DNA of 64,000 bases from Desmonostoc muscorum FACHB-395 (lineage in GTDB: Bacteria; Cyanobacteriota; Cyanobacteriia; Cyanobacteriales; Nostocaceae): contig NZ_JACJSF010000001.1 in assembly GCF_014698035.1 (NCBI RefSeq), forward strand, positions 62,001 through 126,000, given 5' to 3'. The notes beneath the pieces are model-generated. The model did no database searches. It was not told where the DNA came from and worked only from the letters and a program-made list of their open reading frames with translations. The position numbers and the translations under genes are program-made. Shown here in pieces: positions 29,678-38,387 of this stretch (its first letter is position 1; every line of letters starts with the position of its first letter).

Positions 29678-30451
29678 TTAGGGAGATGTTAGCGATCGCT
29701 CTGGTTCGTACACTTTAGAAAAGGGTTCTTGATAAGAATGAGTCTTAATATAAACCAAAAACTCATTGATCAAGTCTGTAAAATACACAAACGCCACATC
29801 AATTAATTCAAGTGCTTGTTGACGAATTTCTTCCGACACCTCAATTTCTTTCATGATTTGCAAAGAAGAGGGAGTATGAAGAGTGTGGGTATTTTCTATA
29901 TGGTTATGACGCATACCAAAGTAACGGAACTCTGTTTGAGTCATTTCTTGCAGTTGCAAGGCCGCAGACATGGTTGAACGGAAAAAAACATTCGCCGTCA
30001 CCTCGGATACCTCAATGGCAACCAATCTGATGATAGGATCTGCTCCCCGAGTATACCGCTCAAAGATAGGAAACATCGAACGGGAAACCTTGGTATGATC
30101 GCTCCAAAGGAATCGCACGGCATCACTAAACCGCATAGGATAGTCAATCCCCATCTTCTCCATGTCTTCTAGTAACCATTGCCAGTGAAAATGTTCTTCG
30201 TGCGTGTGCAGATTTACCATCTCTTGAATGTAATTAGTCGTTGGCTCATCTCTAAGAACTCGTTTGCATAACTCACTGAATTCCAGTGCCAGTGGAGCAA
30301 TCACAGGTGCAAATGCCAGTCTCTGACGTGGATCAATGGACTCGTCTTTCATATACTCAAAGAACGGTAACTTGGCATATTCCTGGTTCTTGTGCTCAAT
30401 CAACTCAAGAATTGATTTCATTTTCATTTTCATATTCCTAACGATAGACAA
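29678..30451 (-). CDS. Helical, His-rich protein resembling the heme-oxygenase-like/TenA fold
   Basis: The 257-residue protein is predicted all-helical with two histidine/glutamate clusters: LHTHEEHFHWQW (about 81-92) and MRHNHIENTHTLH (about 190-202). Two such clusters on separate helices are what non-heme diiron enzymes of the heme-oxygenase-like (HDO) superfamily use as metal ligands. I do not recognise an exact family, and the substrate is unknown. The N-terminus MSIVRNMKMKMK offers several start codons; translation may begin at the later methionines. The gene converges with the sulfite-oxidase-like gene and is otherwise isolated, with a 1.4-kb gene-poor region upstream. Confidence 0.75.
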   Translation of the reverse strand: MSIVRNMKMKMKSILELIEHKNQEYAKLPFFEYMKDESIDPRQRLAFAPVIAPLALEFSELCKRVLRDEPTTNYIQEMVNLHTHEEHFHWQWLLEDMEKMGIDYPMRFSDAVRFLWSDHTKVSRSMFPIFERYTRGADPIIRLVAIEVSEVTANVFFRSTMSAALQLQEMTQTEFRYFGMRHNHIENTHTLHTPSSLQIMKEIEVSEEIRQQALELIDVAFVYFTDLINEFLVYIKTHSYQEPFSKVYEPERSLTSP

Positions 30452-31146
30452 ATGGGTTTGTAACCGACTTGGTTATCCAGTCAGCCATAGCACTTCACAG
30501 GCAAAAGCCTGAGACAGTACTTATTGAGAAAGTCAGAAAGTTTGTTAGCTTAAGATGCTGCCACAGCGATTGTAATCGCTATCAAAATAAACAATGTACC
30601 TCATAAACTATGGCAGAAAATGTTCTGATAGTTCTCCTCACATTTGTGTAAGGAGCTAACAAAAACTCAAGCTAAACTATTTTTCGATGGTGCAATAAAG
30701 TACATATAAATGTACTGTTGCTTTTACCACCTTAGGTAAGATCGTAACTTTAAATATTAGTCATTAAAAACCGTAAAATTACGACTTAAATAAATTCTTT
30801 CTTTGAATTTTATTATTCAAAACTGCTGCAATGTCAGTAGTTAATTTTAAGAGAATGTTTTTATAGCTGGATTTATTGAAGTAAAGATGGAAATTATTAC
30901 TGTAAAGTTTTAAGTATATATATTTACTTTAAATATCTGTAAAAAAAAGAATGTCAGTAATGCTGTAATCACCAGTATAATCGTATGGAAAGTTTCACAG
31001 TATAAATATATTTCTGTGGTAAATTAGGTGATTGTGACAATAATAAATGTATGCGATGGCATATTGCAACAGATAATTATTAAAATTCCCTTATTTTTGA
31101 ACTAATGTGATAGCTACTTGCAAAAGTTGTAGTATTTTTCATACCT

Positions 31147-31264
31147 TCATGAGCTTTTGAGATAAGTCAGTAAATCATGTGCCATTAATGTATCAGCAGC
31201 ATTTTTCTAATACGCTATTTGCTCCTGTCACCACAACAATTTGATTAGTGAATTGACCAATCAT
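31147..31264 (-). pseudogene. Remnant of a short-chain dehydrogenase N-terminus
   Basis: On the minus strand an ATG at 31264 opens MIGQFTNQIVVVTGANS, the start of an SDR up to the TGxxxGIG glycine loop, then VLEKCC and a stop. In the next frame the reading continues KNAADTLMAHDLLTYLKSS and stops. The shift occurs in a GAAAAATG run. The total of about 39 codons is far below the 240 of an SDR, so most of the gene has been deleted. Family assignment rests on a short motif. Confidence 0.4.
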
Positions 31265-31317
31265 TTTTTAAACTTCATCTATGTTGAAACCTAGAGTTTT
31301 TTAAAAGATATATTCAT

Positions 31318-31396
31318 GTAGGTTGGGTGGAGTGAAACGCAACCCAAAATTACCACCTTATTTATGTTGGGTTACGCGATCGCTGCACCCAACCTT
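31318..31396. repeat. Dispersed GTTGGGT inverted repeat
   Basis: TAGGTTGGGTGGAGTGAAAC at the left is mirrored by GCACCCAACCT at the right, with GTTGGGTTACGC inside. This is a common intergenic palindromic repeat of cyanobacteria. A perfect 10-bp hairpin (GATTTCTCAC with GTGAGAAATC, 31397-31418) directly follows. Confidence 0.6.
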
Positions 31397-31420
31397 GATT
31401 TCTCACTTGTGAGAAATCAA

Positions 31421-31530
31421 GGAGTGTGGGAGGTGTGGGAGGTGTGGGAGGTGTGGGAGGTTTGGGAGGTGTGGGAGGATGGGGAAGAAATCTGACCCCG
31501 CACACTTCCTACACTCCCCACACTCCCCTG
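31421..31530 (+). repeat. Tandem 10-bp GTGTGGGAG repeat and flanking dispersed unit
   Basis: About six tandem copies of a 10-bp GTGTGGGAGG unit are followed by GATGGGGAAGAAATCTGACC and CGCACACTTCCTACACTCCC. The same assembly occurs reversed at 37703-37776 with fewer tandem units, so the flanks and the array move or expand together. Confidence 0.75.
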
Positions 31531-31736
31531 CCTACAGTATCGTGAGAAATCCGGGAAAACTACGGTTCTCAAGGTAGACGAGGTTTAGATATGATGTGTT
31601 TTTATTTTTGTTTGGGGACTTTCAGTAATATCATGTCCGTTTAAAGACTTATCATAAAGTCCACAGGGGGCAGGGGGAAAGATAATCATGACTAATTAAC
31701 CAGACATGATAAAAAACATCCCATCCCTGCGTTGGG

Positions 31737-31764
31737 GTAGGGGCGCAAGACCTTGCGCCCCTAC
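31737..31764. repeat. Perfect 13-bp palindrome (GTAGGGGCGCAAG type)
   Basis: GTAGGGGCGCAAG and CTTGCGCCCCTAC form a perfect 13-bp stem with a 2-nt loop, downstream of the CHAT gene stop. It is a widespread cyanobacterial hairpin and could also stabilise or end the CHAT transcript, though it lacks a T-run. The remainder of 30452-31824 is AT-rich with no other gene seen. Confidence 0.6.
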
Positions 31765-31824
31765 TGGAGTCAGCAGCCTTTAATCAGCTATTCCCATGCT
31801 CTATATGAGCCAAAAGTGCCCAAA

Positions 31825-34548
31825 TTACAACCAATTGCCAATCAACACATAGGCAGACCAAAAGCTTGGTGCTTTGTAGTTAGGGTGTTGCAACAGTTGT
31901 AGCTGGGCACGGTGGACAGCTTCGGCTTTAGTGATTTTGCCACTCTTGAGTTCTCGATAGAAGGCACTAACAAACATTGCCGTTGATTCATCATCAATCT
32001 GCCACAGTGAGGCGATGGTACTGCGTGCGCCAGCCCGGACAGCTGCTCCTGCAAGACCCAGTGCTGCACGGCTGTCTCCTGTTGCTGTCTGGCAAGCACT
32101 CAAAACGAGTAACTCTACTATAGTTTTGCCCTGACTGTGAAAGAGAGTATCAAAATCTTTGACATTTATCTGACCATCGAAATCCAAAATAAAAGTGTCT
32201 TCAAGGCGAGAACTAAACTGACCGTGAGTTGCTAAATGCACTATGTTGAATGAAGCAGCATTAATTTCACCCTCTAAATTCTTTTTCTTAAAATCTCCAT
32301 CTAGTAGGCTCGTTGTCGAAACTCCTGCTTTGGTAATGCCGTCAAATTCAGATTTGATCGCAAGCAAAGGAGCAAACTTAGAAAAACCTGGTGGTGGCTG
32401 AGTCAGTCCTGCGGTTAGCGCTCTTAGCTGCTGTTTTACCAGTGGTTTAGGATCGAGGAGTTGCAAACCCACACTTAGAGCAATTGCATATTTCTCTACC
32501 AAGTATTGCTTGCCATCATATAGAGCTGCCATTGGTAAATTGCGTAAGGGGCCATCCAGGACAAACACTAGGGTATCTACCCCACTGTTTTGCAATTTTG
32601 ACTCAATGGGTTGAAGCAGCCAGTTGTAAACTTCATGCGCCTGGGTTTGGATGGCTTTGGTAGCGGTGGGGTTGACAAGATTTTTTCGCAGTTCTACTAA
32701 CAATTTCTCTACTTCTGTATGAGAAATCTGAGTAGTGTAGCTTTGCAGGGGTTGTTTGGGAATTTTGACAATTACCTGAAGTTCGTCAGGAAGAATAATT
32801 GGATAAAGGATGGCAGCCGTAGGATTATCTTTATCCACCATTTGATCGAGGGCTACTCTTTGTCCTTGTAGGCAAGCTTCTCGAAAGAAGTCGTCCAATT
32901 CTGCTAGTTGGAGTGCTTCAATGCGTTGGCGTGCTTTCTCCAATATTTTTTCATCTGGTTTTCCTTCTTGGGATTTTAGCAGTAACTCTACTGATTCTCG
33001 GTAGATGGGTTCTACGCTGTCCCGAAAGTTGAATTGTACATCCTGGTTAACTACGTCTTTATTGACTACTAAATCTCTGCGAAGGGATTGGAGCGTGTCT
33101 ACAGCAGCATCATAGGCTGCGATCGCACCATTCATATCTTTTTCTGCCCGCAGTAATCTACCTAACTGCCACTCTAAGGTGTAGGTGATTTCTGGTGCAT
33201 TGCTGCTCTGTGCTAAAGCTAATCCTTGCCGAGTAAGCTCTTGCGCGTATGACAATTGTCCTGTTTCTTCATACAAGCTGCCTAAACTCTTTAGTGAGTA
33301 TGCTTCTGCCCGCTTGTCCCCTAAACTGCGGGATTGTTCAATGGCGCTGGCGAGTAATACTGCTGATTCTTTGGTGCTGAATCCTGAGTAGTAATGCTGA
33401 CTAGATGCTTGTAATATACCACCCTTGACTTTTGCCAAACTTTGGGAAAAGTTAACATGAGCGTAAATGCTAGCACGGCTAGGAGGAAGTTGAGCCAGTT
33501 CGGATTCAATCAATGGTAAGAGAGTTTGAACATTTGCCCATTGTTGATCTTGAATCAGTAGGCTCAGGTGATTGAGTTGGGCTTGGACTTTTATTAAAGG
33601 TGGGGGAGATGCTGCAACTGTTTGTTGATAATAGGCGATCGCTAGTAGGTTGTTTTTTTGTTTCCGGGCGTTATTCCCCAGGCTGAACAGACTGGCTGCA
33701 ATATCTGCGCTTGATTGCAGATTTTGAGCAATTCTCAGACTTTCTTCTAGCGCCAGGCGTGACTTTTCCAAATCGCCCACTACTAAAAGAGCATCACCGA
33801 GCGATCGCAAACTCACTGTCTTTTCTATCGCATCTGGTTGAGATTTTAACGTCTGACTTACCCGATCTAGTGTTTTGACAGCGCGGGGGTAAAATCCTTG
33901 AGTTCGCCACGCCTGTGATTGGTTGATTAGCGATCGCACCACACCACTTTGATTATCCGCTCGCCTGTAAATTTCTTCTGTCTGCTGCCAAGTTGCTAAA
34001 GCTGCCTCGGCTTGTCCCATTCTCAGTTGAAGACGACCTTGAATATCCAGTGATTGGGCCAAGATTTGAAGATTTTGGTTTTCATCTTGTCCTTTGAGCA
34101 AGTTTAAGCTCTCTGTAATTGCCTGCTGTGCTTGACTCCATAAACCAAGTTGCTGGTAAGCTAGGGAAAGATTACTCAGTGTCGCTGCCTGTCTGAGGCT
34201 TTCTCCTTGCTGCTTATATGTTTGGACAGTCTGTTGTAATACTTCTACTGCCTTGGCAAAGTTACCAGAATTGTATAAAAATTTTCCCTGTTCTAGTAGC
34301 GAACCTGGGTCATTAACTACAGCCAGCGATGGCAAATTGTTAATTTGTGATTGAGATGAAGAATTAATCGAGCCAGGAACTTTTGCTAGCACGGGTGAAC
34401 CCAAGATGCATAGCAAAGCTATTAGGAAGTACAAAGGCAAACGTAAAAAGTGAGCCAGTGTGGTTTTATGCCAACGCCCTGGCTGCTTCTGTCTTTTAAC
34501 TTTTACAGAATTCGCGCCAAAAATCCTAGTTGTTTTAGTCATAACCAT
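31825..34548 (-). CDS. Exported or membrane-anchored TPR-CHAT protease-like protein
   Basis: The 907-residue protein has a basic N-terminus and one hydrophobic segment (about 34-54, LPLYFLIALLCILGSPVLA) acting as a signal peptide or anchor. Residues about 80-470 are TPR repeats. The C-terminal 300 residues form a CHAT domain, a caspase-like cysteine protease fold, with the catalytic histidine in VHLATHGQFS and cysteine in VLSACQTATG. Family members occur widely in filamentous cyanobacteria; roles in cell death or proteolysis are suggested but few are tested. The extracytoplasmic location is unusual for a death effector. The lipoprotein-like gene 263 bases upstream is on the same strand and might be linked. 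Confidence 0.9.
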   Translation of the reverse strand: MVMTKTTRIFGANSVKVKRQKQPGRWHKTTLAHFLRLPLYFLIALLCILGSPVLAKVPGSINSSSQSQINNLPSLAVVNDPGSLLEQGKFLYNSGNFAKAVEVLQQTVQTYKQQGESLRQAATLSNLSLAYQQLGLWSQAQQAITESLNLLKGQDENQNLQILAQSLDIQGRLQLRMGQAEAALATWQQTEEIYRRADNQSGVVRSLINQSQAWRTQGFYPRAVKTLDRVSQTLKSQPDAIEKTVSLRSLGDALLVVGDLEKSRLALEESLRIAQNLQSSADIAASLFSLGNNARKQKNNLLAIAYYQQTVAASPPPLIKVQAQLNHLSLLIQDQQWANVQTLLPLIESELAQLPPSRASIYAHVNFSQSLAKVKGGILQASSQHYYSGFSTKESAVLLASAIEQSRSLGDKRAEAYSLKSLGSLYEETGQLSYAQELTRQGLALAQSSNAPEITYTLEWQLGRLLRAEKDMNGAIAAYDAAVDTLQSLRRDLVVNKDVVNQDVQFNFRDSVEPIYRESVELLLKSQEGKPDEKILEKARQRIEALQLAELDDFFREACLQGQRVALDQMVDKDNPTAAILYPIILPDELQVIVKIPKQPLQSYTTQISHTEVEKLLVELRKNLVNPTATKAIQTQAHEVYNWLLQPIESKLQNSGVDTLVFVLDGPLRNLPMAALYDGKQYLVEKYAIALSVGLQLLDPKPLVKQQLRALTAGLTQPPPGFSKFAPLLAIKSEFDGITKAGVSTTSLLDGDFKKKNLEGEINAASFNIVHLATHGQFSSRLEDTFILDFDGQINVKDFDTLFHSQGKTIVELLVLSACQTATGDSRAALGLAGAAVRAGARSTIASLWQIDDESTAMFVSAFYRELKSGKITKAEAVHRAQLQLLQHPNYKAPSFWSAYVLIGNWL

Positions 34549-34810
34549 GACAGGAGGTAATTGATAACCAGGAACGCACAGGATTTACTGTAGTTTGGGC
34601 TACCACAGTAATGTTACCATTCACATCCATTACTCATGCCTGAGCTTCCACAATCTTATTTATCATGGCTTGGATAAGGTTTTACTATCTAAACTGCATT
34701 TTCACTGATTCTACATAATTAGACATCTCCATAAATTAAATATGCGTTGTCCAGAACCCTTGTAGAGAGGTATTAGCGTAGCGGGGCCCAATTCAATGCA
34801 ATAAACCTAA

Positions 34811-35527
34811 TCATTTAAGAACGGATGACTTAATTTCTTGCTCTATCTGATTACTAATAATCTCAGATCCCATAGCAGGTTTATCTAAGTTAACCCTAAT
34901 AAAATTAGTTTTATCTTTTCCTGTAAATTTTTTATCATTATCTGAGTCTTTGATAATTTTTATAAAAATTGCATTTTGACTTGGAACAACAACCCAATTG
35001 ATGATTTGAGTATTATTTGGGGTAATTTGCTGGAGATTCTTACCTGATAAATCAGAAAGATAACCAACAGTAGCATCTTCGCTGTTGAGCTTTGTATCTA
35101 CGTTTGTGTCTTGTTCAAGGATTTTATAAAACCAAACTCTTGTAGGCGGCTTCTCTACAGCTTTTACCTCTAATAAATCAAAGGAGGCGATAATGGCTTT
35201 TTTATTTAATAAAATATGAGATTCACCATCTTGCTTTCGATAAAAGATGATGTTAGACAATTGGTTATTTCTTTCATAAGAACGTGAAAGGCTTAAATCA
35301 GTTTTTTTATCTTCATTCTGCTCTGGAAGAACAACGGGAATCATTATATAATCTGATTGTTCTTTAATAATTAAATCTCCATAGACAAGACTCGGATCGG
35401 ATTTCGATTTATCTGTCGCCTGTGCCTGTTCCGCTTTTGTACTAATAGAAGACTTACAAGAAAAAGAAAGGAGCGTGATAATAATAGCTGTAGTAATTTT
35501 ATTGAAAAGTTTATTATATTTCATCAA
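34811..35527 (-). CDS. Hypothetical secreted protein, possible lipoprotein
   Basis: The 238-residue protein has a hydrophobic N-terminal helix ending in LLSFSC at about residue 24. The cysteine suggests a lipoprotein, but the -3 position is serine where Leu, Val or Ile is normal, so the lipobox is atypical. The mature part is Asp/Lys/Ser-rich with predicted beta strands and includes DSDNDKKFTGKD, similar to a calcium-binding dockerin-like loop. I do not recognise a family. Base composition is lower in GC than its neighbours. It precedes the TPR-CHAT gene on the same strand. Confidence 0.7.
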   Translation of the reverse strand: MMKYNKLFNKITTAIIITLLSFSCKSSISTKAEQAQATDKSKSDPSLVYGDLIIKEQSDYIMIPVVLPEQNEDKKTDLSLSRSYERNNQLSNIIFYRKQDGESHILLNKKAIIASFDLLEVKAVEKPPTRVWFYKILEQDTNVDTKLNSEDATVGYLSDLSGKNLQQITPNNTQIINWVVVPSQNAIFIKIIKDSDNDKKFTGKDKTNFIRVNLDKPAMGSEIISNQIEQEIKSSVLK

Positions 35528-35598
35528 TTTTTTTAAGACGATACATTGCTATTATATTTTCTTCGCTGCTTGGAAATTATTTAGTTAATTTGAGTTTA

Positions 35599-35761
35599 GA
35601 GGTTGTTTGAAAAGTAGTTAGCTGTGATTTTAGGTACTTATTGATCCCCTTTAACCCCCCTTAAAAAGGAGGGAACCAGAATTAAAGTCCCCCTTTTTAA
35701 GGGGGATTTAGGGGGATCTAAAACATTTTGCAACTGACAAGAGGACTTTTTAAACATCCTC
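35599..35761. mobile_element. MITE (family B) with 17-bp inverted ends and a nested GATCC core
   Basis: The left end GAGGTTGTTTGAAAAGT is mirrored at the right by ACTTTTTAAACATCCTC, 14 of 17 positions matching as inverted repeats. TTA flanks both sides, consistent with a 3-bp target duplication as in IS5-type (IS1031/IS427) elements. The core (35643-35718) is the palindromic GATCCCC module found elsewhere in the window. No transposase is encoded. Confidence 0.75.
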
Positions 35762-35771
35762 TTATATTCTT

Positions 35772-35803
35772 AAAAAAAAGCCCATATTAGTAGGCTTTTT
35801 TAT
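35772..35803. terminator. Bidirectional intrinsic terminator candidate
   Basis: AAAAAAGCC and GGCTTTTTT flank a 10-nt loop, giving a stem with a T-run on both strands. No annotated gene points into it from the left; on the minus strand the only upstream transcript would be the small frame at 36040-36146. Confidence 0.65.
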
Positions 35804-35962
35804 ATATACAAAATAAATAAAGTAACCCAACCAAAAGGTTTGATATTTATTGGGCACATTAACTGACTTTTGTTAAAAAGACTTTAGTTTCCCAACTATC
35901 CCTTTAAGCGTCAATTCCTGTGCTATCTGCCGTACCGAAAAAGTATATCACAATAAAATACC

Positions 35963-35992
35963 AAAAACCTGATCAAGGTTGACCAGGTTTTA
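35963..35992 (-). terminator. Strong intrinsic terminator candidate
   Basis: AAAACCTG pairs with CAGGTTTT and continues inward as TCAA with TTGA after one mismatch. On the minus strand a TTTTT run follows the stem. It sits about 50 bases after the small minus-strand frame ending at 36040, which it probably serves. Confidence 0.65.
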
Positions 35993-36039
35993 TCGAGTTC
36001 ACAGATTTCAAATTGTTAAACTAATTAAGTAATTGAAGG

Positions 36040-36146
36040 TTAATAACTAAGGTGGACTAGACAACTAACAAACTCAGCATTCTTGCGTTTTTCCGCTTTG
36101 GGATTTGGCTTTGCCTTTTACATTAGGCTTTTGCCACTTTTGTCAT
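36040..36146 (-). pseudogene. Frameshifted small ORF ahead of a terminator
   Basis: On the minus strand, ATG at 36146 reads MTKVAKA and stops; the neighbouring frame continues KAKPNPKAEKRKN and AEFVSCLVHLSY to a TAA at 36040-36042. Restoring one base would give a basic peptide of about 35 residues, ending about 50 bases before a strong terminator. It could be a recently broken small gene or, less likely, a sequencing error or frameshift-decoded gene. I do not recognise the family. The surrounding 35804-36403 shows no other gene. Confidence 0.3.
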
Positions 36147-36403
36147 ATTGATATGCTGAAGTTTGCTTGGGTTGATGACAGGGGACACTAAGTCATTTAC
36201 CCTTTTCTTTTGGTTTTATTTTGTTTGGTGTCCTACTATTTAAGTTATCACTTCAGTTTCTAAGTTGCAACTCTTACTTTACTAAAGTTGATGTTTTGTT
36301 AAATTTTGCAATCTAGCTCTAGATATTTGATCCCTGGCTGTCTTTTTAAGATATTTGACAGGATCTTCGAGAGTTCAGCATAGCTAATCAAACTGCATTG
36401 TCA

Positions 36404-36876
36404 TCAATTGCACATAATTTGACTGTAATCCAGACAATTGCTAAAAATACGTCCAATTGCCTCAATTTTTACCAATTGACCAGGATAAAGCTTAATTTGG
36501 GCGGCTAATGCGTTGTCTAGTACAATACGGCGGAAATAAACCGATCATTCCAAATCAACGAAACCCTTATGCTGTATTCATTTTTAACTTTTAACTTTTA
36601 ATTTTTAATTCCGCCTTGCGGTACTAGTGCTTGTTGGGGATAACGTGCCCTTGCAATAGCCTTAATTTAAGGTTGGGCAATTAGCCACGGCAAAGCTAAC
36701 TGAGCAGGGGTACAATTATAAATAAGGGCTATGGGACGTAATTTTTGTAGCGCTTGTTGAGCATGTTCAAAGTTTTCGCATTGAAACAGTTTATTTTTAG
36801 TACGATTATCTGCTGGGTTGCTAGCGATCGCTTTTTTATAACTGCTTTCTAATTCATTCCCTTGGACAGTTTCACA
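36404..36876 (-). pseudogene. Aldo/keto reductase C-terminal remnant
   Basis: The minus strand reads KNKLFQCENFEHAQQALQKL, then CTPAQLALPWLIAQP and a stop at 36667-36669. The CTPAQLALxW motif is the C-terminal helix of aldo/keto reductases, preceded as expected by an FQxENF-type motif. Downstream, another frame gives LLQGHVIP and, after an AT-rich TAACTTTTA repeat (about 36583-36612), VLDNALAAQIKLYPGQLVKI, similar to the end of the same family. The N-terminal two thirds of the gene are gone. A tandem-repeat insertion and frameshifts have destroyed the rest. Confidence 0.5.
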
Positions 36877-36917
36877 CTTTATCGGTCTTAGCTTGAATTA
36901 AATCAGAGTTACAGTAG

Positions 36918-37544
36918 ATGCTGATGGAATTGACTACAACTTTTCATGCTCTCAAAGAATGGGCAGTTGCCGTAAATGCCTTGGAGAGTGGCAAAACAAT
37001 TATGTTGCTCCGCAAAGGGGGTATTCATGAACGAAATGGACATTTCCAAGTTGCCCACAAGCAAATTTTGCTTTACCCGACTTATGAACATCAACAAGCT
37101 TTCATGCTCAAACCTGAGTATGCTAATCGTGTTTATCCAGTAACATCAGGTTGGCATCCAGAGACAGTTCGCATCGGCAGTTGGGCTGAAATTACAGATA
37201 TTTTGCCAGTTAGTGACGAATTTCTTGTCAACGCCTTGCTTCCATTCCATATTTGGAACGAGCATTTTATTAGCGATCGCCTTAAATGGAAACCACGTCA
37301 GCCCCTTTATATTCTCCTCCTGCGGACATATAAGCTAACCCAAGAGCAAGAAATTCCTTATTACCCTAAATACGGCGGTTGCAAATCATGGATTGATTTA
37401 GATCAATCAATTAACTTGCAAGAAACAACGCCAGCTTTGTCTGACTTTGCATACACCCAATTAGTACAGACAATTCGCGGCATTGTCGGCGACAAAATGG
37501 CCACAAAGATTGATATGCTCAATCACAACTCGACCTTTTGCTAA
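36918..37544 (+). CDS. DUF1802 family protein
   Basis: The 208-residue protein matches the DUF1802 family, found mostly in cyanobacteria and some other bacteria. Features include the start HALKEWAVAVNALESGKTIMLLRKGGI and a later FHIWNEHFISDRLKWKPRQPLYILLLRTYKL. The family's function is unknown. Two in-frame ATGs (36918 and 36924) are possible starts. It is on the opposite strand to the aldo/keto reductase remnant that lies just upstream, and a repeat-rich segment follows, so it appears monocistronic. Length is normal for the family and there is no signal peptide or membrane segment. Confidence 0.85.
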   Translation: MLMELTTTFHALKEWAVAVNALESGKTIMLLRKGGIHERNGHFQVAHKQILLYPTYEHQQAFMLKPEYANRVYPVTSGWHPETVRIGSWAEITDILPVSDEFLVNALLPFHIWNEHFISDRLKWKPRQPLYILLLRTYKLTQEQEIPYYPKYGGCKSWIDLDQSINLQETTPALSDFAYTQLVQTIRGIVGDKMATKIDMLNHNSTFC

Positions 37545-37702
37545 ACCTCGGTTGTATTGCTGCTAAGTTTTTCAATTTACAGAGAAGGCTATGGTATTTG
37601 GAAAACCCGATCAAATTGGGCTTTGATCGCAAAAAAAACCCGCCCACCAAATATTTAGAGTTTTTCTACAGCGATCGCACGCTACACTATCCGCTAATCC
37701 CA

Positions 37703-37776
37703 AGGGGAGTGTGTGCAGTGTGCGCGGTCAGATTTCTTCCCCATCCTCCCACACTCCCCACACCTCCCACACTCCT
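37703..37776 (-). repeat. Second copy of the GTGTGGGAG repeat assembly
   Basis: Read on the minus strand this matches 31421-31520 in order: GGAGTGTGGGAGGTGTGGGG, fewer tandem units, GATGGGGAAGAAATCTGACC, then CGCACACTGCACACACTCCC. It makes up much of a spurious 99-codon frame at 37538-37837. The rest of 37545-38061 holds no recognised gene. Confidence 0.75.
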
Positions 37777-38061
37777 TCAACGTAATCAGGAGCCAGAATT
37801 TAGAACTGAATTTTGGCTCCTGACTTCTGTTTGTTAAAAATAGAGCAGATTGCAAATTCCTAACCCACGCTGAAAACAGTAGTTATTGTTACACACGATC
37901 GCAAAAAACGCGGATAACATTAGAAAAATCTCACCCTAATACATAAGGTGAGGCAAATCTGTTTATCTGCCTGTCCAAAAATAGCTCACAAGGGTGAGAA
38001 GTAACTTGACAAAAGTCTGATATTATGCGTTAGTTGTTAGCTAAAAGCAAAGGAGTTTGCA

Positions 38062-38325
38062 ATGCATCGACAAATGTGCTGGTTATCTAAGTCTGGTGGC
38101 GACGGCGAGAAAATCTTGTATTTGCAGACAGAACCCAATCAGCCTTGGCGACCCTACACGGCTTTTGGACATTTAGCAGTCCCAGATTATCAAATACCAG
38201 GTGGTTCTAAAGGTTGGGCAACTTATCAAAAACTTCTCAAAGCAGGTTGGACATTAGTACCTAGCGCACGCGCCAATGAGTTTGGCAGCAGTAGCTACGT
38301 AGAGTCAACAATCCAAAATCAATAG
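38062..38325 (+). CDS. Hypothetical 87-residue protein
   Basis: The frame starts at ATG 38062 behind a good ribosome-binding site (AAAGGAGTTTGCA), which supports it as a real gene. The product is a small soluble protein rich in Trp, Tyr and Gly (QPWRPYTAFGHLAVPDYQIP, then GGSKGWATYQKLLKAGWTLV) ending in a Ser-rich tail. No known domain is recognised. It converges with the gamma-glutamyltransferase gene 62 bases downstream. No neighbour suggests a role. Confidence 0.7.
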   Translation: MHRQMCWLSKSGGDGEKILYLQTEPNQPWRPYTAFGHLAVPDYQIPGGSKGWATYQKLLKAGWTLVPSARANEFGSSSYVESTIQNQ

Positions 38326-38387
38326 TTATTGGTCATTTGTTATTTGTTATTCTGTGCATCCCTGTGTCTCGCCAGTCCCTCACTCGC

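Noticed and set aside
37538-37837. 99-codon frame after the DUF1802 gene
   Set aside because: Built from intergenic repeats including the GTGTGGGAG assembly; no coding character.
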